NCBI GenBank assembly: GCA_963576725.1 | Contig: OY755243.1 | Coordinates: 35,129,846 to 35,193,845 of the forward strand | Direction of reading: 5' to 3' | Origin: Azorinus chamasolen | Taxonomy: Eukaryota; Mollusca; Bivalvia; Cardiida; Solecurtidae | Length of the DNA: 64,000 bases | Shown: piece after piece, positions 51,615 to 62,794 of the stretch | Layout of the letters: each line of letters opens with the position of its first letter | Numbering within the stretch: position 1 is the first letter of the stretch | Notes under the pieces: generated by a model | Seen by the model: only the letters and a program-made list of their open reading frames with translations | Database searches by the model: none | What the model was told of the DNA's origin: nothing | Position numbers and translations under genes: made by a program

Positions 51615-51841
51615 TCATTTATTCCATAAATACATCTTTTAATGTCATTGCAAACAGATAAAACCCAGATCAGACGGCTCCTGTAGGAGTTGTTTCTTCA
51701 GGACATGCCTTGTTTGCGTGTAGTATACTGTAGACTTGATTCTACAGTAACTAGCATGGCCCAAAATAGCCTGTATTTATAAAAATAATAATTTAACTAA
51801 TATTCATGACACTGTTTCATGAATATTCATGGAGTAAAGGG
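51615..51841. mobile_element. Family A MITE, complete
   Basis: TTAA then TCATTTATTCCATAAATACA, core GCAAACAGATAAAACCCAG, end ATTCATGGAGTAAAGGG then TTAT. The right arm is diverged. Confidence 0.85.
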
Positions 51842-51845
51842 TTAT

Positions 51846-52040
51846 TAGCATTTGCGAATTCGTCGAAATTGCATTCTAAACAGTTTCCCGATTTTATTTT
51901 TATTCTTATTTTGTTGGTGTTTTTTTTTTACACAAAATTGATGTTTTCAATGGGTCGGATGGATCCTGGTGAGACGCTGTGTTTCTCAACAGGATCTAGA
52001 CAGTTTGCAAAGTTGATCACAAAGTCAGACATAATTATAA
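51846..52040. mobile_element. Family B MITE, degenerate, abutting family A
   Basis: Shares the TTAT at 51842-51845. Starts TAGCATTTGCGAATTCG, core GATGGATCCTGGTGAGACGC with CAACAGGATCTAGACAGTTTGC. Confidence 0.6.
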
Positions 52041-52900
52041 TGAAGTTATAATAGTTTTTACTAAGCTCGTGGCATTCCCTGTGAATAAGCCAGACGAATT
52101 GACCACCAACAGCTGTCAGGACTTCGTAATGTCTTCATTCCGCCAAATCAGACGGATTAACGCCATGTCAAAAGCCAAGCCCAAGCTGCCAGCGAGACTT
52201 AACGAGAAATAACGAGAGCTAACGAGATGTTATCGTCATCTTGTTAAATTGGTGTCGATATAGACGCTCCAGTGCCAAGTACAATTACCTTATTTATTAA
52301 ACACCCTTGAATAAGACGTTCGTATTTATAACACGTATGTCAGAATTACACAACTCCTTTTTGGTGACCATAATGCCCGCTGCGAGTCTATGATAATTCG
52401 GCTCAATTTGCGTTAACACGTCGAGGCAAACACAGTTCGGACAGTGACACATTGGTTATTTATGTAATATTATTCGGTGGTCAACGCGAGCTCCCAAAAT
52501 TTCTCGCCAAATTTGATTACCAAGCAGGGTCAGTGTACTATCGTATTTATTTAATAAGTCGAGTCTCTGAGGGGGTTTCGCGATCAAGTTTTAAGTTTTA
52601 CGCCAATAAAAACAACTCCCACTCTAGGGTGTGAAACCTAAGAAGATCAAGGGCTTGTTATATTTTTTTCTCAAGCTGAAGAGTATGTAAAACATTCCCG
52701 ATATTCTATATACACTTTTATCTGGGACATCAACTATTATGTACAGAACAGATAATGTACTTGAGATTTCGTTAAAAGGTTTATTCAACCGTCGGTGGAG
52801 TATAGTATATATGTTATTCTTGGCATTCGTGTGTTTGTTTATACATGGTATTGTTAATTGGACACTAACTGTTCTTGGGTCTAGCAGCAAGACCTCCATA
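52041..52900. other. No gene recognised
   Basis: The longest stretch without repeats. ORFs of 60-91 codons overlap on both strands (52452-52978) but show no motif, and the last runs into a family A copy. AACGAGAAATAACGAGAGCT at about 52200 is a short direct repeat. Confidence 0.5.
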
Positions 52901-52908
52901 TTATTTGA

Positions 52909-53056
52909 CCCTTTCCTTAATGAACATTTATGTTTGAATAAATCACTTCATGGATATTTATTAACTTTATTTTTATAATGATTTTTTATTACAATTTCAG
53001 TTAATCAATATTCGTGATAACATTATTACTTGCATGAATATTCATGGAGTAAAGGG
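52909..53056. mobile_element. Family A MITE lacking the palindrome
   Basis: TTGA, CCCTTTCCTTAATGAACA start, ATTCATGGAGTAAAGGG end then TTCA. The whole core is absent (148 bp). Confidence 0.8.
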
Positions 53057-53149
53057 TTCATATATGTATAATATACGTTATCAGTGTTTCAAAGAAATCC
53101 CTTTAGCATACACATACAATAAGAATAAAGTTTAATTCTGTGCTGTTGT

Positions 53150-53290
53150 GTTTTTGATATATGTGCTAGCTTGATGCAAGACGAAAGTAATGCAGAAAGC
53201 TCCTATGGGAGCTTTCTGCATTGCTTTCGTCTTGCATTAAGCAACCACCTGCTCTTATAAACCCATAGCTGTAGATAGGTTCTACTGCAT
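53150..53290. mobile_element. Family C hairpin, well kept
   Basis: GATGCAAGACGAAAGTAATGC mirrors GCATTGCTTTCGTCTTGCAT around GAAAGCTCCTATGGGAGCTTTC. Only a few mismatches in ~35 bp. Confidence 0.87.
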
Positions 53291-53344
53291 AATTATGAAA
53301 AAAAGACAATCTTATTTGTTAGGATTTATCTGCGTATACATCCA

Positions 53345-53462
53345 ATGACCTGTCTACAATGACCATTATAACTAGGTCTAAGTATGTGTGTGGGGATTTA
53401 AAACAGGTGGTAGCTTAATGCAAGGAGAAAGTTATGCAGAAAGCTCCCTTATACAAGAAATC
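53345..53462. mobile_element. Family C half
   Basis: GGTGGTAGCTTAATGCAAGG to GCAGAAAGCTCCC. Stops at the loop, where sequence changes to ATACAAGAAATCC. Confidence 0.72.
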
Positions 53463-53464
53463 CT

Positions 53465-53545
53465 GTGTTAATATGTCAGTATAAAATCAGCAAATAAATA
53501 TTCATGGTGTCATTTCTTAAGGGAATATTCATGAAGGAAAGAGTA
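53465..53545. mobile_element. Family A end fragment
   Basis: ATCAGCAAATAAATATTCATG to ATATTCATGAAGGAAAGAG. Confidence 0.6.
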
Positions 53546-53925
53546 CAGAACATTTCCTAGATGTGAATCGGCGTGGAAAGAAATGCCTGGTTTAAGACTT
53601 TACATGTATTCTGCTTCAGTTTCAAAAATTAGAGATTTATTTTCTGTTTAAAAAACAACAACAAAAACAAAACACCAGAATTACTCGAAGTTCGTTTGAA
53701 TTTCAACTATTTGCATATTTTGTAAGAAAAAAACACATCTATTACACACGAGACTAACATGCCAGACTGTTTGAATTATAATTTACAAGCGCTGAGTAGG
53801 CGGTCTGCATTAGGCGTGGAGAGGTGAGTGACCAACAGGTAAATGAAATAAGTGAGTCTTATCGGCTAATGCTACAACCTTAGCCTTTAGAGCGCTGCAC
53901 ACTAATATGTCATATCATCTGAAAA
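53546..53925. other. No feature recognised
   Basis: Unique-looking flank of the microsatellite block. Confidence 0.5.
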
Positions 53926-53926
53926 C

Positions 53927-54320
<394 letters not shown>

Positions 54321-54639
54321 ATGAATTATGTTTGAAAAGTGAAACAAGGGTTAGTTAAAGCAGACGAAAGTTTGCAAAGCGTATCAAAGTCTAAATTAAC
54401 AAATCGCACCTATAACTGAGATGTTCGGCATAAATACAAACTGTTTTAGAAAAAAGATAATAACTTTATCTATAATAAGAAACGGTCAGTGATTTCGAAC
54501 TTTCATCAGATCACAAATGTGACGTAGATGAGAATAGCCGTCGAAAGGACACGTGTCCTTGTACATATCTGCTAAATGTCCACCTTCATCTTCTTCGCGC
54601 AGCCCTTCCCTTGTTATACACGCGAATTTCTAACAACCT

Positions 54640-54676
54640 ATGTAAACAGTTTGGATCCAGATGAGACGCCGAGAAA
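54640..54676. mobile_element. Family B half core
   Basis: GTAAACAGTTTGGATCCAGATGAGACGCCGAG, then unrelated sequence. Confidence 0.65.
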
Positions 54677-54883
54677 TGCATATTTTGAAAAGAAACCGAA
54701 GAAGTCTATATTTTGGTAAAAACATTAAATCAGATGATGTTTTTTTCCGCAGACGTGGCGGTCGGAGATCCGAAGGAAGGGTCTTATAAAGTCAACGTCT
54801 TTTGGCACGTTCGCCATATCTGAGTTAAAAGCTGACAAAAACAGGCGGAATTAAATAAGACAATGACACTACCAATGTTTACA

Positions 54884-55078
54884 GTAAAATCTCTATACAA
54901 CGATCACTTAAAACCAGTCTCTAAGTCTCGGTATTTAATTCGGGGTCAGCTTAATGCAGGACTAAAGTAATGCAGAAAGCTCCCATAGGAGCTTTCTGCA
55001 TAACTTTTGTTCTGTATTTAAGTAGCTACCTGCATCTAGAAACTTGAATAAACAGTGAGTGACATCTTTAGGGAGGAT
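54884..55078. mobile_element. Family C MITE, ends diverged
   Basis: TAAAATCTCTATACAACGATC start. Hairpin CAGCTTAATGCAGGACTAAA with TTTTGTTCTGTATTTAAGTAGC around GAAAGCTCCCATAGGAGCTTTC. Confidence 0.85.
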
Positions 55079-55079
55079 C

Positions 55080-55550
55080 TATTAAGGTGTGTGTCTGCTA
55101 CTGCAGGCGAGTTTCTTCTCGCCTGATGGCAAATATAATTATGTTTTCTCGCCTGATGGCAAATATAATTATGTTTGATGATTGCATTAATGTAACAAGA
55201 CACATTATAACATGATAAAACTAAAGGCTATATGTTAAGAAAAATGTTTTCATATTGCCATTTTGTCAATGCTACTATTTCCAATGCTACGTCCAACTGG
55301 CGTGTACATATACCAGATAGCGTCTTCATTCTTACGCATGAAAAAGTAGATCCAAATGATGACAATTAACCCCGATGCACACGTTACATGTAGAAATATA
55401 AATTACCTATCCGCTATCGAGAAAGACTGGTTGTTAACCCTTTGCCCCAAATTAGGGGTTACGTTTATATTACTATATTTCACCCACTCATAGATGATGT
55501 TTGGCGGAAATGTATGCATAAATAGAAAGGTTTGAAGAGGTTGCACATTA
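55080..55550. other. No gene; short direct duplication
   Basis: TTCTCGCCTGATGGCAAATA is duplicated in tandem at about 55115-55174. Otherwise unique-looking. Confidence 0.55.
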
Positions 55551-55554
55551 CATA

Positions 55555-56300
55555 CTTGCACTTCGAGGTCAATGGTATAGCGGCTGAACGTCCCATACTT
55601 GCACATTGAGGTCAATGTTGTAGAGGTGTCACTTCGTCTACTTGTACCTCGAGGTCAAGATTATATAGTTTTGCACATCACATACTACCAAATCGAGACT
55701 ACGGTTGTAGAGGTCGCACCTCTGTGTGTCGAGGTGAATGTTGTAGAGGTTGCGCATCATATACTTGCATCTCGATGCTAAGGTTGTAGATATTTCACAT
55801 TACATACTTGTATCTCGATGCTAAGGTTTTAGAGATTGCACATTACATATTTGCACCTCGAGGCTAATGTTGTAGAAGTTGCACATTACATACTTGTACC
55901 TTGAGGCTAAGGTTGCACATTACATACTTGTACCTTGAGGCTAAGGTTGCACATTACATACCTTCATCTCGAGGCTAAGGTTGTAGAGATTGCACATTGC
56001 ATACTTATATCTCGATGCTAAGGTTTTAGAGATTGCACATTGCATACTTGCATCTCGATGCTAAGGTTTTAGAGATTGCACATCGCATACTTGCATCTCG
56101 ATGCTAAGGTTTTAGAGATTGCACATTGCATACTTGCATCTCGATGCTAAGGTTTTAGAGATTGCACATTGCATACTTGCATCTCGATGCTAAGGTTTTA
56201 GAGATTGCACATTGCATACTTGCATTTCGATGCTAATGTTGTACAGATTGCACATTGCATACTTGTATCTCGATGCTAAGGTTGTAGAGATTGCACATTG
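55555..56300. repeat. 43-bp minisatellite, about 17 copies
   Basis: Unit GCATACTTGCATCTCGATGC then TAAGGTTTTAGAGATTGCACATT. It is most regular at 55980-56290 (starts 56042, 56085). The left units are older and diverged. Confidence 0.93.
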
Positions 56301-56320
56301 CTGTAGGAACTGTCTGTTAA

Positions 56321-56562
56321 CCCTTTCCCTCATATAAACATGTTTTCACGCATTTGCAAACAGAGTAGACCCAGATCTGACGGCTCCTAGAGGAGCCGTA
56401 TGATCAGGGTCTGCTCTGTTTGCTAATAGAATTTGATACATCTGTTTCTTTGTTTTCTAAAATGTCTACAATGTTCCACCTTCTATATTTCTTTACAACT
56501 ATTTTGTTAATGACTATTCAGTAGGTATTTAAATTTGGCCTGAATACAGAACAGGGAAAGTG
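56321..56562. mobile_element. Family A (A2) MITE, complete (242 bp)
   Basis: TTAA on both sides (56317-56320, 56563-56566). Ends CCCTTTCCCTCATATAAAC and AATACAGAACAGGGAAAG. Core GCAAACAGAGTAGACCCAG with CAGGGTCTGCTCTGTTTGC around GGCTCCTAGAGGAGCC. Confidence 0.93.
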
Positions 56563-56874
56563 TTAACACCTGCTCTGTGTGCTTATATGTTACAGGTTTG
56601 ATTATCTTATGTTTATCAAACTGTTTGCAATATCCATCACGATTTCGTTACACATATTTTAGTCACAACAGTTTTGCTCTCAACACTCGATGTTTCATTT
56701 TTTTCTACCTAACAACAATGCTGTGCAAAGAAAACCTTTATGTACAATATATTTTTTCTTCAACCCAATAAGATTGATCCAATCTTTCAATGACATTATA
56801 AGAAGTTATTCCAGGCCCACACACCTCGCTCTGATTTCATTGTAAATTTACAGTAAATTCTCTTTTAACCCGTT
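56563..56874. other. No gene recognised
   Basis: A 64-codon ORF at 56577-56771 is not supported. Confidence 0.45.
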
Positions 56875-56878
56875 CCTT

Positions 56879-57094
56879 CATATAAATGTGTTTTGACGCA
56901 TTTGCAAAGACCCAGATCAGACGGTTCCTTTGATCAGGGTCGGCTCTGTTTGCTAATGAAATTTTAAAGATATGGTTCTTTACTTTCTAAAAGCTACAGG
57001 CTACAGTGTTCGACCTTACATATTTCATTATAACTATTTTGTCAATGAATTCAGAAGGTATTGGAATTTGAAATGAACGTAGACCAGGGAAAGG
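56879..57094. mobile_element. Family A (A2) MITE, complete, core eroded
   Basis: TTAA on both sides. Ends CCGTTCCTTCATATAAATG and AGACCAGGGAAAGGG. The core keeps GACCCAGATCAGACGG and CAGGGTCGGCTCTGTTTGC but lacks its loop. Confidence 0.88.
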
Positions 57095-57116
57095 GTTAAA
57101 GAGGCATCGTTACGGG

Positions 57117-57220
57117 TCTTATAAACCCTGTGGTAGCTTAACGCCTGACAAACGTTATGCAGAAAGCTCCCACGGCATCTTTCAGTATTACTTTTGTCCT
57201 GCATTCAAATACCACCTGCT
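57117..57220. mobile_element. Family C hairpin, abutting family F
   Basis: GGTAGCTTAACGCCTGACAA mirrors TTTTGTCCTGCATTCAAATACC. It ends at the TTAA of the next element. Confidence 0.75.
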
Positions 57221-57224
57221 TTAA

Positions 57225-57431
57225 CCCATTCCCTCATATTGACGACTTTTGACGACTCTGTACAAGTCACTTTCTGAAACCATTGTGATAAATAGAGCAA
57301 TTTGCTCCTATAGGAGCAAATGCTCTATTTATCACAATGGTTTCAAATTACAGAATTCTTAAACTTTCTTTTTCTCTAATTAATGCTCCTTTTCGGTAGA
57401 TTGGTTCAAAAATAGCCTATGAGGGAATGGG
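57225..57431. mobile_element. Family F MITE, complete
   Basis: TTAA at 57221-57224 and 57432-57435. Ends CCCATTCCCTCATATTGACG and CTATGAGGGAATGGG. The hairpin (about 57278-57348) has GAAACCATTGTGATAAATAG and its exact inverse around TGCTCCTATAGGAGCA. Confidence 0.93.
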
Positions 57432-57435
57432 TTAA

Positions 57436-57784
57436 AGACATACATGTGTCCATTAAGATTTTGCTTTAGAGAGGGTCAACTGTATTAATGTAAAGTACAC
57501 GTTCGTTGTACAGATAAGAACAGATATAAGCAGGTAAGATTTTGAAATGACACAAACGACACAGGTCTGTCTTGATCATCAGCCGTTTTATAGCCTAAAC
57601 CGTGGTATAAATTTTGATTTATAGCGTCACCGATCAGAGCAAGAAAAAAATAACAAAAAACAAAAGCGACATTTAATACGGGACATTCGCCTACTTAGTA
57701 TTAATTACAAAAATGTCAATGCAACATGAGATACACAGAGGGGTTTTTGATACTATTGTATATTTCGCCTGATTGGTTGGTAAA
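57436..57784. other. No feature recognised
   Basis: A stretch AGAGAGGGTCAACTGTA at about 57470 resembles a worn family C end. Confidence 0.4.
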
Positions 57785-57905
57785 TATTTACCAAATGAAT
57801 ATTCATGTAAGAAATAATATATGTTTGAATACCCTATGGAATCCGTCTGATCTGGGTCTACTCTGTTTGCAAATTCGTGAAAAGGGGTTTATATGAAGGA
57901 AAGGG
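57785..57905. mobile_element. Family A MITE, core reduced to one arm
   Basis: AATGAATATTCATGTAAGAAA, then GTCTGATCTGGGTCTACTC and TATATGAAGGAAAGGG then TTAA. Confidence 0.8.
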
Positions 57906-58079
57906 TTAAGATGTCGCTTTAAAGATCATTCACTGTATATTGTATATAAATGTAACGAAATGACTATCTTGGGTCTATGACCTGTTGGACAGGGTGTGAA
58001 TAAAAAGTCAAGCAGAAAAACTGCATTCATTATACATTGTATAAAATAATCATTTGATATACGTCCTTATTCTCGTTAA

Positions 58080-58290
58080 CTCATTCCCTCATATTGACGA
58101 CTCTGTAGAAGTCACTTTGTGAAACCATTGTGATAAATAGAGCATTTGCTCATATAGGAGCAAATGCTCTATTTATCACAATGGTTTTAAACTATAAAAT
58201 TCCAAAAGTTTCCTTTTCTCTAGTTAATGCTCCTTTTCGGTAGATTCATTCAAAGAGGTTGTATCTAAAAATAGCCTATGAGGTAATGGG
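58080..58290. mobile_element. Family F MITE, complete
   Basis: TTAA at 58076-58079 and 58291-58294. Ends CTCATTCCCTCATATTGACG and CCTATGAGGTAATGGG. Hairpin AAACCATTGTGATAAATAGA with its exact inverse around TTTGCTCATATAGGAGCAAA. Close in sequence to 57225-57431. Confidence 0.93.
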
Positions 58291-58299
58291 TTAAGTCTC

Positions 58300-58400
58300 T
58301 CTTTGCTGTAGCTATACAGCCATTTTTTACTCCATACGCGTGGTTTTCACACCTTTGCATACAGATAAGACCCAGATCAGACAGCAGCTCTTGTAGGCAC
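58300..58400. mobile_element. Family A fragment
   Basis: TTTTTTACTCCATACGCGTG, then GCATACAGATAAGACCCAG and GCAGCTCTTGTAGGCAC. It stops at the loop. Confidence 0.68.
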
Positions 58401-58576
58401 TTTCCATATACATGTAATTGTATACTGTATAATCTATATACTGTTTTCCATCGCAATAAAAAAATATATTTTGTCTGTAATACAAGATCTAAATTAATTG
58501 AATTCATAAATAATGGAAATGAATATTCATCAGACAGGGTCAGCCTTTACATTTCTGAACTTATCTTATTATAATA

Positions 58577-58738
58577 CAGTAAAACCCCTCTAAACGGGAA
58601 TTCTAGTAGAGAAGAACTTAATTCTTTAGGCAGGGGGCTGCTTAATGCAGAGTGAGAAGCCAGCATTGAGCTGTCGCCTGTCTTATAGACATGTATTTTA
58701 ACATTAATTCGTGTGTCCGGTTTAGAGAGGTTTTACTG
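58577..58738. mobile_element. Family C MITE, complete ends, hairpin deleted
   Basis: TA on both sides. Ends CAGTAAAACCCCTCTAAACG and GTTTAGAGAGGTTTTACTG. Only short hairpin stubs remain (GCTGCTTAATGCAGAG, GCATTGAGCTGTCGCC). Best copy for the terminal sequence. Confidence 0.92.
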
Positions 58739-58774
58739 TATAACAAACGCATGGGAGTTTCAAACATTTCCTAC

Positions 58775-58960
58775 CCTTATGAGATGCCTAGTTTTCGACG
58801 TCTCATCTGGATTTAAACTGTAAACAAAGATGATAACGAATTCGTCTCACAATAACACTGCAGTGACCCCGTAACGTTCATCATAATTATTAACATTCCC
58901 CTGTGGTCACCTATCTGTGGGTCCACATGAGAAGCGTGGCATCAGAATCTAAACTGTTTG
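58775..58960. mobile_element. Family B fragments
   Basis: GACGTCTCATCTGGATTTAAACTG at 58798 and GGCATCAGAATCTAAACTGTTTG at 58939. Confidence 0.55.
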
Positions 58961-59745
58961 ATGTCGTGATTTTAGTTTTGAAACAAAAGGGGAAATGTGC
59001 CTAATGGTGAAATTTAAGTGAACGATACTTTTGCTGACGACATTATTTAGCAATGAAAGGGCTCAACTATTACATGACTTGACTTTAGGCATGACATCAC
59101 GAAGCCCATGGGCTTCATCACCGTCTGAGGTTTCAGCGAAAGTATCCCAATCCTCTCTTCACCACCCCGGTTTTGTTCTCATACATGCCTCCCTGTGGAA
59201 ATACAGGTTGTCATAAATTACCTTTCCCACAGTTCTCTAGTGCGAACAAGTCGGACGTTTGAATCTGGATCAAGACCTTTCTAACCTATGTTGACACCTT
59301 GTTGTAACAAACACCAGTTTCACCCGTTACCCGCTTGATAAAGAACGCGAAGGTCGACGACTTAACGACATTGGTGAAATCGGATATCGAATGACATCGT
59401 CGAATTCCGTCTCGGACATTGTGTAATTTTTGTTTGACATAAGCGACACAATGTTATATTTTGTAATGCTGCAAGCGATCGTGTAATCAAATATGGCTCC
59501 TAACGACTGCTTTTGTTGTGCGAATATTCAATCACAAAACCACCCGTGCTCACAATGGGTGGGACAAATATTAGATGACGAACAAATTTCACAACGGGAA
59601 GAAAAGTACATCTGAAGATTTCCGCTTATTTCACTGACAACAATTTCGAAATATTCTTTATTGACAGGTACTCCGATCGTATCTACACTTACTGTTTGCC
59701 TCTCTTCTATACAACATACCTACTTAGGGAACCACACGGGATCAT
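58961..59745. other. No gene recognised
   Basis: A 61-codon ORF (59031-59216) has no recognisable domain. Low repeat density. Confidence 0.5.
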
Positions 59746-59749
59746 CCAA

Positions 59750-59960
59750 TTTACTCCATTAATATATATGTAAGAAATAATGGCATCGTGAATATTAATT
59801 AAATTAGTGTTCATACAGGTACCTGAACACAATTTGACCATAACAGAAACTCAAGACTCTGATCTATATGGTTCCATTAGCAAACAGAGCAGATCCTGAT
59901 CTGGGTCTAGATGTACTCTGTTTGCAAAGGCGTAGATAACCGCATTTATGGAGTAAATAG
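59750..59960. mobile_element. Family A MITE, core reduced
   Basis: TTTACTCCATTAATATATATG start. GCAAACAGAGCAGATCCTGA with GTACTCTGTTTGC and a lost loop. End TTTATGGAGTAAATAG then TTAA. Confidence 0.83.
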
Positions 59961-59961
59961 T

Positions 59962-60540
59962 TAATACTGAACGAAATAAAGAAAAAAAACAAGTAAAACA
60001 AGAAACTTTGGGGTTTGTTTGCTTGATTCTATCCTGCATTATTCTACCTCTTTCCGACAATTAGAAATAACCTTTTTGGTCGCCATCAAGACTTTCTGTT
60101 ACGTATAACTGTTTTCGCTCTTACATGTTTTTGTTAAAACGTGTAAACATTTTACATAAAATTCAAATTTAGAATGGAAATGCTACTTTATATTGTCCAT
60201 TTGGGTTTTTCACGTGAGGAAACCTTCCAGCTGGCTTAATGTAGGTCGGTGGTTCTACTTGGATATTTTTCTGCACACGAAACAATGCAATTTGCTCCGT
60301 GCTCAGAAGAGCCCCTGGGTCTTCCTCAACCTGTAATTAGCTGGACCTTGTGATATGACTGAAATACTGTTAAAAACGACGTAAAACCTGATTAACACCC
60401 CCCAACTTATAGTGTCGGTAATATGTTGTTGTTTGTAAAAGATGTACACACGTTTACATAAAATACAAATTTAGAATGGACTTGCTACTTATAGTGCCCG
60501 GTTATTTGAAATAGAATGTCAACCTTGCTCGTGCTTACGT
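59962..60540. other. No gene; diverged direct repeat
   Basis: ACATAAAATTCAAATTTAGAATGGA at about 60152 recurs at about 60455 (CATAAAATACAAATTTAGAATGGAC), each followed by TGCTACTTATA. Confidence 0.65.
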
Positions 60541-60551
60541 CATCCTGACCC

Positions 60552-60960
60552 GCACGTGCAAACAGACTGGATTCAGATGAGACACCGAGTAACTTGTCGT
60601 GACATCAGGATATTTGACACATCAGGATACAAGCTGTTTGACTCATCAGGATACAAAATAGAGTAAAACCTCTCTATAACGGCCACTATTTTGTGTTAAT
60701 TGGTTGGTTTTTAGGGCAGGTTGCAGCTTAAAGCAAGGTGAAAGTAAAACAGAACGCTCCTATAGGAACTTTCTGTTTTACTTTCACCTTGCTTTAAGCA
60801 GCCACCTGCCTTTAACACAAAATAGTTGATGTAATTTAGTGGCCGTTGTAGAGAGGTTTTACTGTATTTGACATCAGTCTATATAAGCTGTTTGACACAT
60901 CAGAATACATGCTGTTTGACACACCAGGATGCCAGCTGTTTGACACCCAGTCAGTTGTTT
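60552..60960. mobile_element. Family B copy with arm-derived 23-24-bp array, split by family C
   Basis: The left arm is GCAAACAGACTGGATTCAGATGAGAC. The right arm motif CATCAGGATACAAGCTGTTTGAC is then repeated about six times, diverged, at 60603-60660 and 60867-60955. The family C copy at 60661-60864 interrupts the array. Confidence 0.82.
60661..60864. mobile_element. Family C MITE inserted in the family B array
   Basis: TA at 60659-60660 and 60865-60866. Ends GAGTAAAACCTCTCTATAACG and GAGAGGTTTTACTG. Hairpin GCAGCTTAAAGCAAGGTGAAA mirrors TTTCACCTTGCTTTAAGCAGC around CTCCTATAGGA; ACTATTTTGTGTTAA also has its inverse. Confidence 0.92.
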
Positions 60961-61245
60961 GTCAATGGCTGCAACTGGAAGTAGTCAAAATTCCACGTGT
61001 CCCAAGTTTAATCAGACAATTATTGTTTAGAGCAGAATAAGACTAAAGGACGTGTATTGAAGGGTTATGCCTTGCACTTTCTCGATTCTTGGCATAACAT
61101 AAAAGTCAGGTCAATCACCGATAAGACATATAATGCGACTGGCAGAAGCCGACTCACTTCAAGCCTATTACTGTAAGGATGTGAATCTGAAGCCATTCTA
61201 TCATTGATGACTGTGTGTGACAAATTGTACTCTACTGCACTGAAC
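60961..61245. other. No feature recognised
   Basis: Unique-looking sequence. Confidence 0.5.
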
Positions 61246-61490
61246 ATGTCCCTCATTAATATTCATGTAAGAAATAATGACGTCATGCATTTTTATTAGC
61301 TGTAGTTTTATAAGTGTACATGCGACAAATGGTTTTGTTTTGGCTTGGGCAGAACCTATACAGAATCAGTTCTACATTATTTCACATGCAAACAGAGCAG
61401 ACCCTGATCAGACAGCTCCTACAGGAACCGTCTGATGTTGGTCTACTCTGTTTGCGAGGGCATAAAAGACATATATATGAGGGAAATAGT
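61246..61490. mobile_element. Family A MITE, near complete
   Basis: CCCTCATTAATATTCATG start with a TGACGTCA site, core GCAAACAGAGCAGACCCTGA with GATGTTGGTCTACTCTGTTTGC around GCTCCTACAGGAAC, end TATGAGGGAAATAG then TTAA. Confidence 0.85.
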
Positions 61491-61586
61491 TAAAGATGTA
61501 CTCGTGTATTGTCATCTTCATTTTATAATGATTTATACTGCAAACCCTCGCTAAACACTCGGATAAGTTACATTACAGGTCTTTAA

Positions 61587-61760
61587 CCATTTCCCTGTTT
61601 TATGTTTGTTCAAAATGTCAGTACCTGAATATTCATGGAACATTGCAGCCGTTTTAGAAATAAAATAGCTATCAAATTCCATTAGCAAAAATAGAAGCAG
61701 TCTGATCTGGGTCTACTCTATTTGCAAATCCGTGAAAACACGTTTATGTGAAGGAAAGTG
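61587..61760. mobile_element. Family A MITE, core reduced (174 bp)
   Basis: TTAA on both sides. Ends CCATTTCCCTGTTTTATG and GTGAAGGAAAGTG. Only one arm of the core remains (GTCTGATCTGGGTCTACTC). Confidence 0.87.
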
Positions 61761-61764
61761 TTAA

Positions 61765-61912
61765 GCCATGTGGTAATCTAATGCATGGTGAAAGCAAAGA
61801 AGAGGAGTTCTCTGGGAGCTTTCAGTATGACATCCACCCTGCATTAAGCTCCCATCTGTCTAATCATTCTCAAGTATTCTTTATTTAAAGTTTGAATGAG
61901 CGAGAATAACTG
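61765..61912. mobile_element. Family C MITE, abutting family A
   Basis: GGTAATCTAATGCATGGTGAA with CACCCTGCATTAAGCTCCC. Right end AGCGAGAATAACTGTA. Confidence 0.75.
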
Positions 61913-62283
61913 TATTGCGGAGTTTCTTTAAACAGACTGGATTTAGAGTATCGGTTAGATTATATGTTCAGTTATTTCAGTGCTAGTTAGATCCAATCTG
62001 GATGTGTGTCCGAATTGCTATTTCCGAAAAGTGCAGGAAGGCCAATGTCACTTGCCTTAACTTATATTCTACCACGAGAGTTCAAGCAAAATAGGTCATT
62101 AACATTTTACCATTGGTAATTCAGATACAAATTTGCCATTATTCTTACAACATATTGGTCAAACAGACAATAGATGATTTGGCCGTATTAGACATTCTTC
62201 TCTTACAACCTTTGATGCGTCTTAATGATGTACAATTATTAATCTTTCATCTTTGTCATTATCTTATGGTAATTATCGATGAT
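61913..62283. other. No gene recognised
   Basis: A 72-codon ORF (62113-62331) runs into a family C copy and has no motif. Confidence 0.45.
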
Positions 62284-62475
62284 ACGGTAGAATCTGTCTT
62301 AAGCGACCCTTATATTGATTGGGCACAGTAATCTTAAAGCAGGTGATTGCTTAATACAGGGCAAAACATACAAAAAGCTCTCATAGGAGATTACTGCATT
62401 ACCGTTGACCAGCATTAAGCTACCGCCAGTTTTACAGAGCCATTGATTACGATCGCTTAAGACAGGTTCTATATT
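62284..62475. mobile_element. Family C MITE variant
   Basis: Left end ATCTGTCTTAAGCGACC, right end CGATCGCTTAAGACAGGTTC. Internal AGCAGGTGATTGCTTAATACAGG with AGCATTAAGCTACCGCCAG. Confidence 0.8.
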
Positions 62476-62599
62476 CAATTTGTTTGTTTCATGAGTCTAA
62501 GGAGCACATGATTAATACTTTGAAGTCTTTCAAGTTATTCTTATATACAATGACTATGAATGGACTTGTGTAGGCTGGAAGTACAATGACCCTGTCTAT

Positions 62600-62740
62600 G
62601 AATACGAGCACCCAACAGAAATCTTATTCTGGGGGTTTAAGAAGGGTGTTAGCTTAAGGCAGTTATGCAGAAAGCAACCACATGAGCTTTTTGCATTGTA
62701 TTCATCTTGCATTAAGCTAACATTTTGTTGTTGTAGCTGC
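62600..62740. mobile_element. Family C MITE, diverged
   Basis: GGTGTTAGCTTAAGGCAG with CATCTTGCATTAAGCTAACA. Confidence 0.7.
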
Positions 62741-62794
62741 TCGGTTCATTGATTGATCGCTATAGTCACGTTTTTATTGTATGTCATAATTATA

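Noticed and set aside
52452..52978. Candidate small membrane protein (hydrophobic stretch in a 79-codon ORF)
   Set aside because: The ORF ends inside a family A MITE, has no conserved motif, and overlaps an equally long minus-strand ORF.
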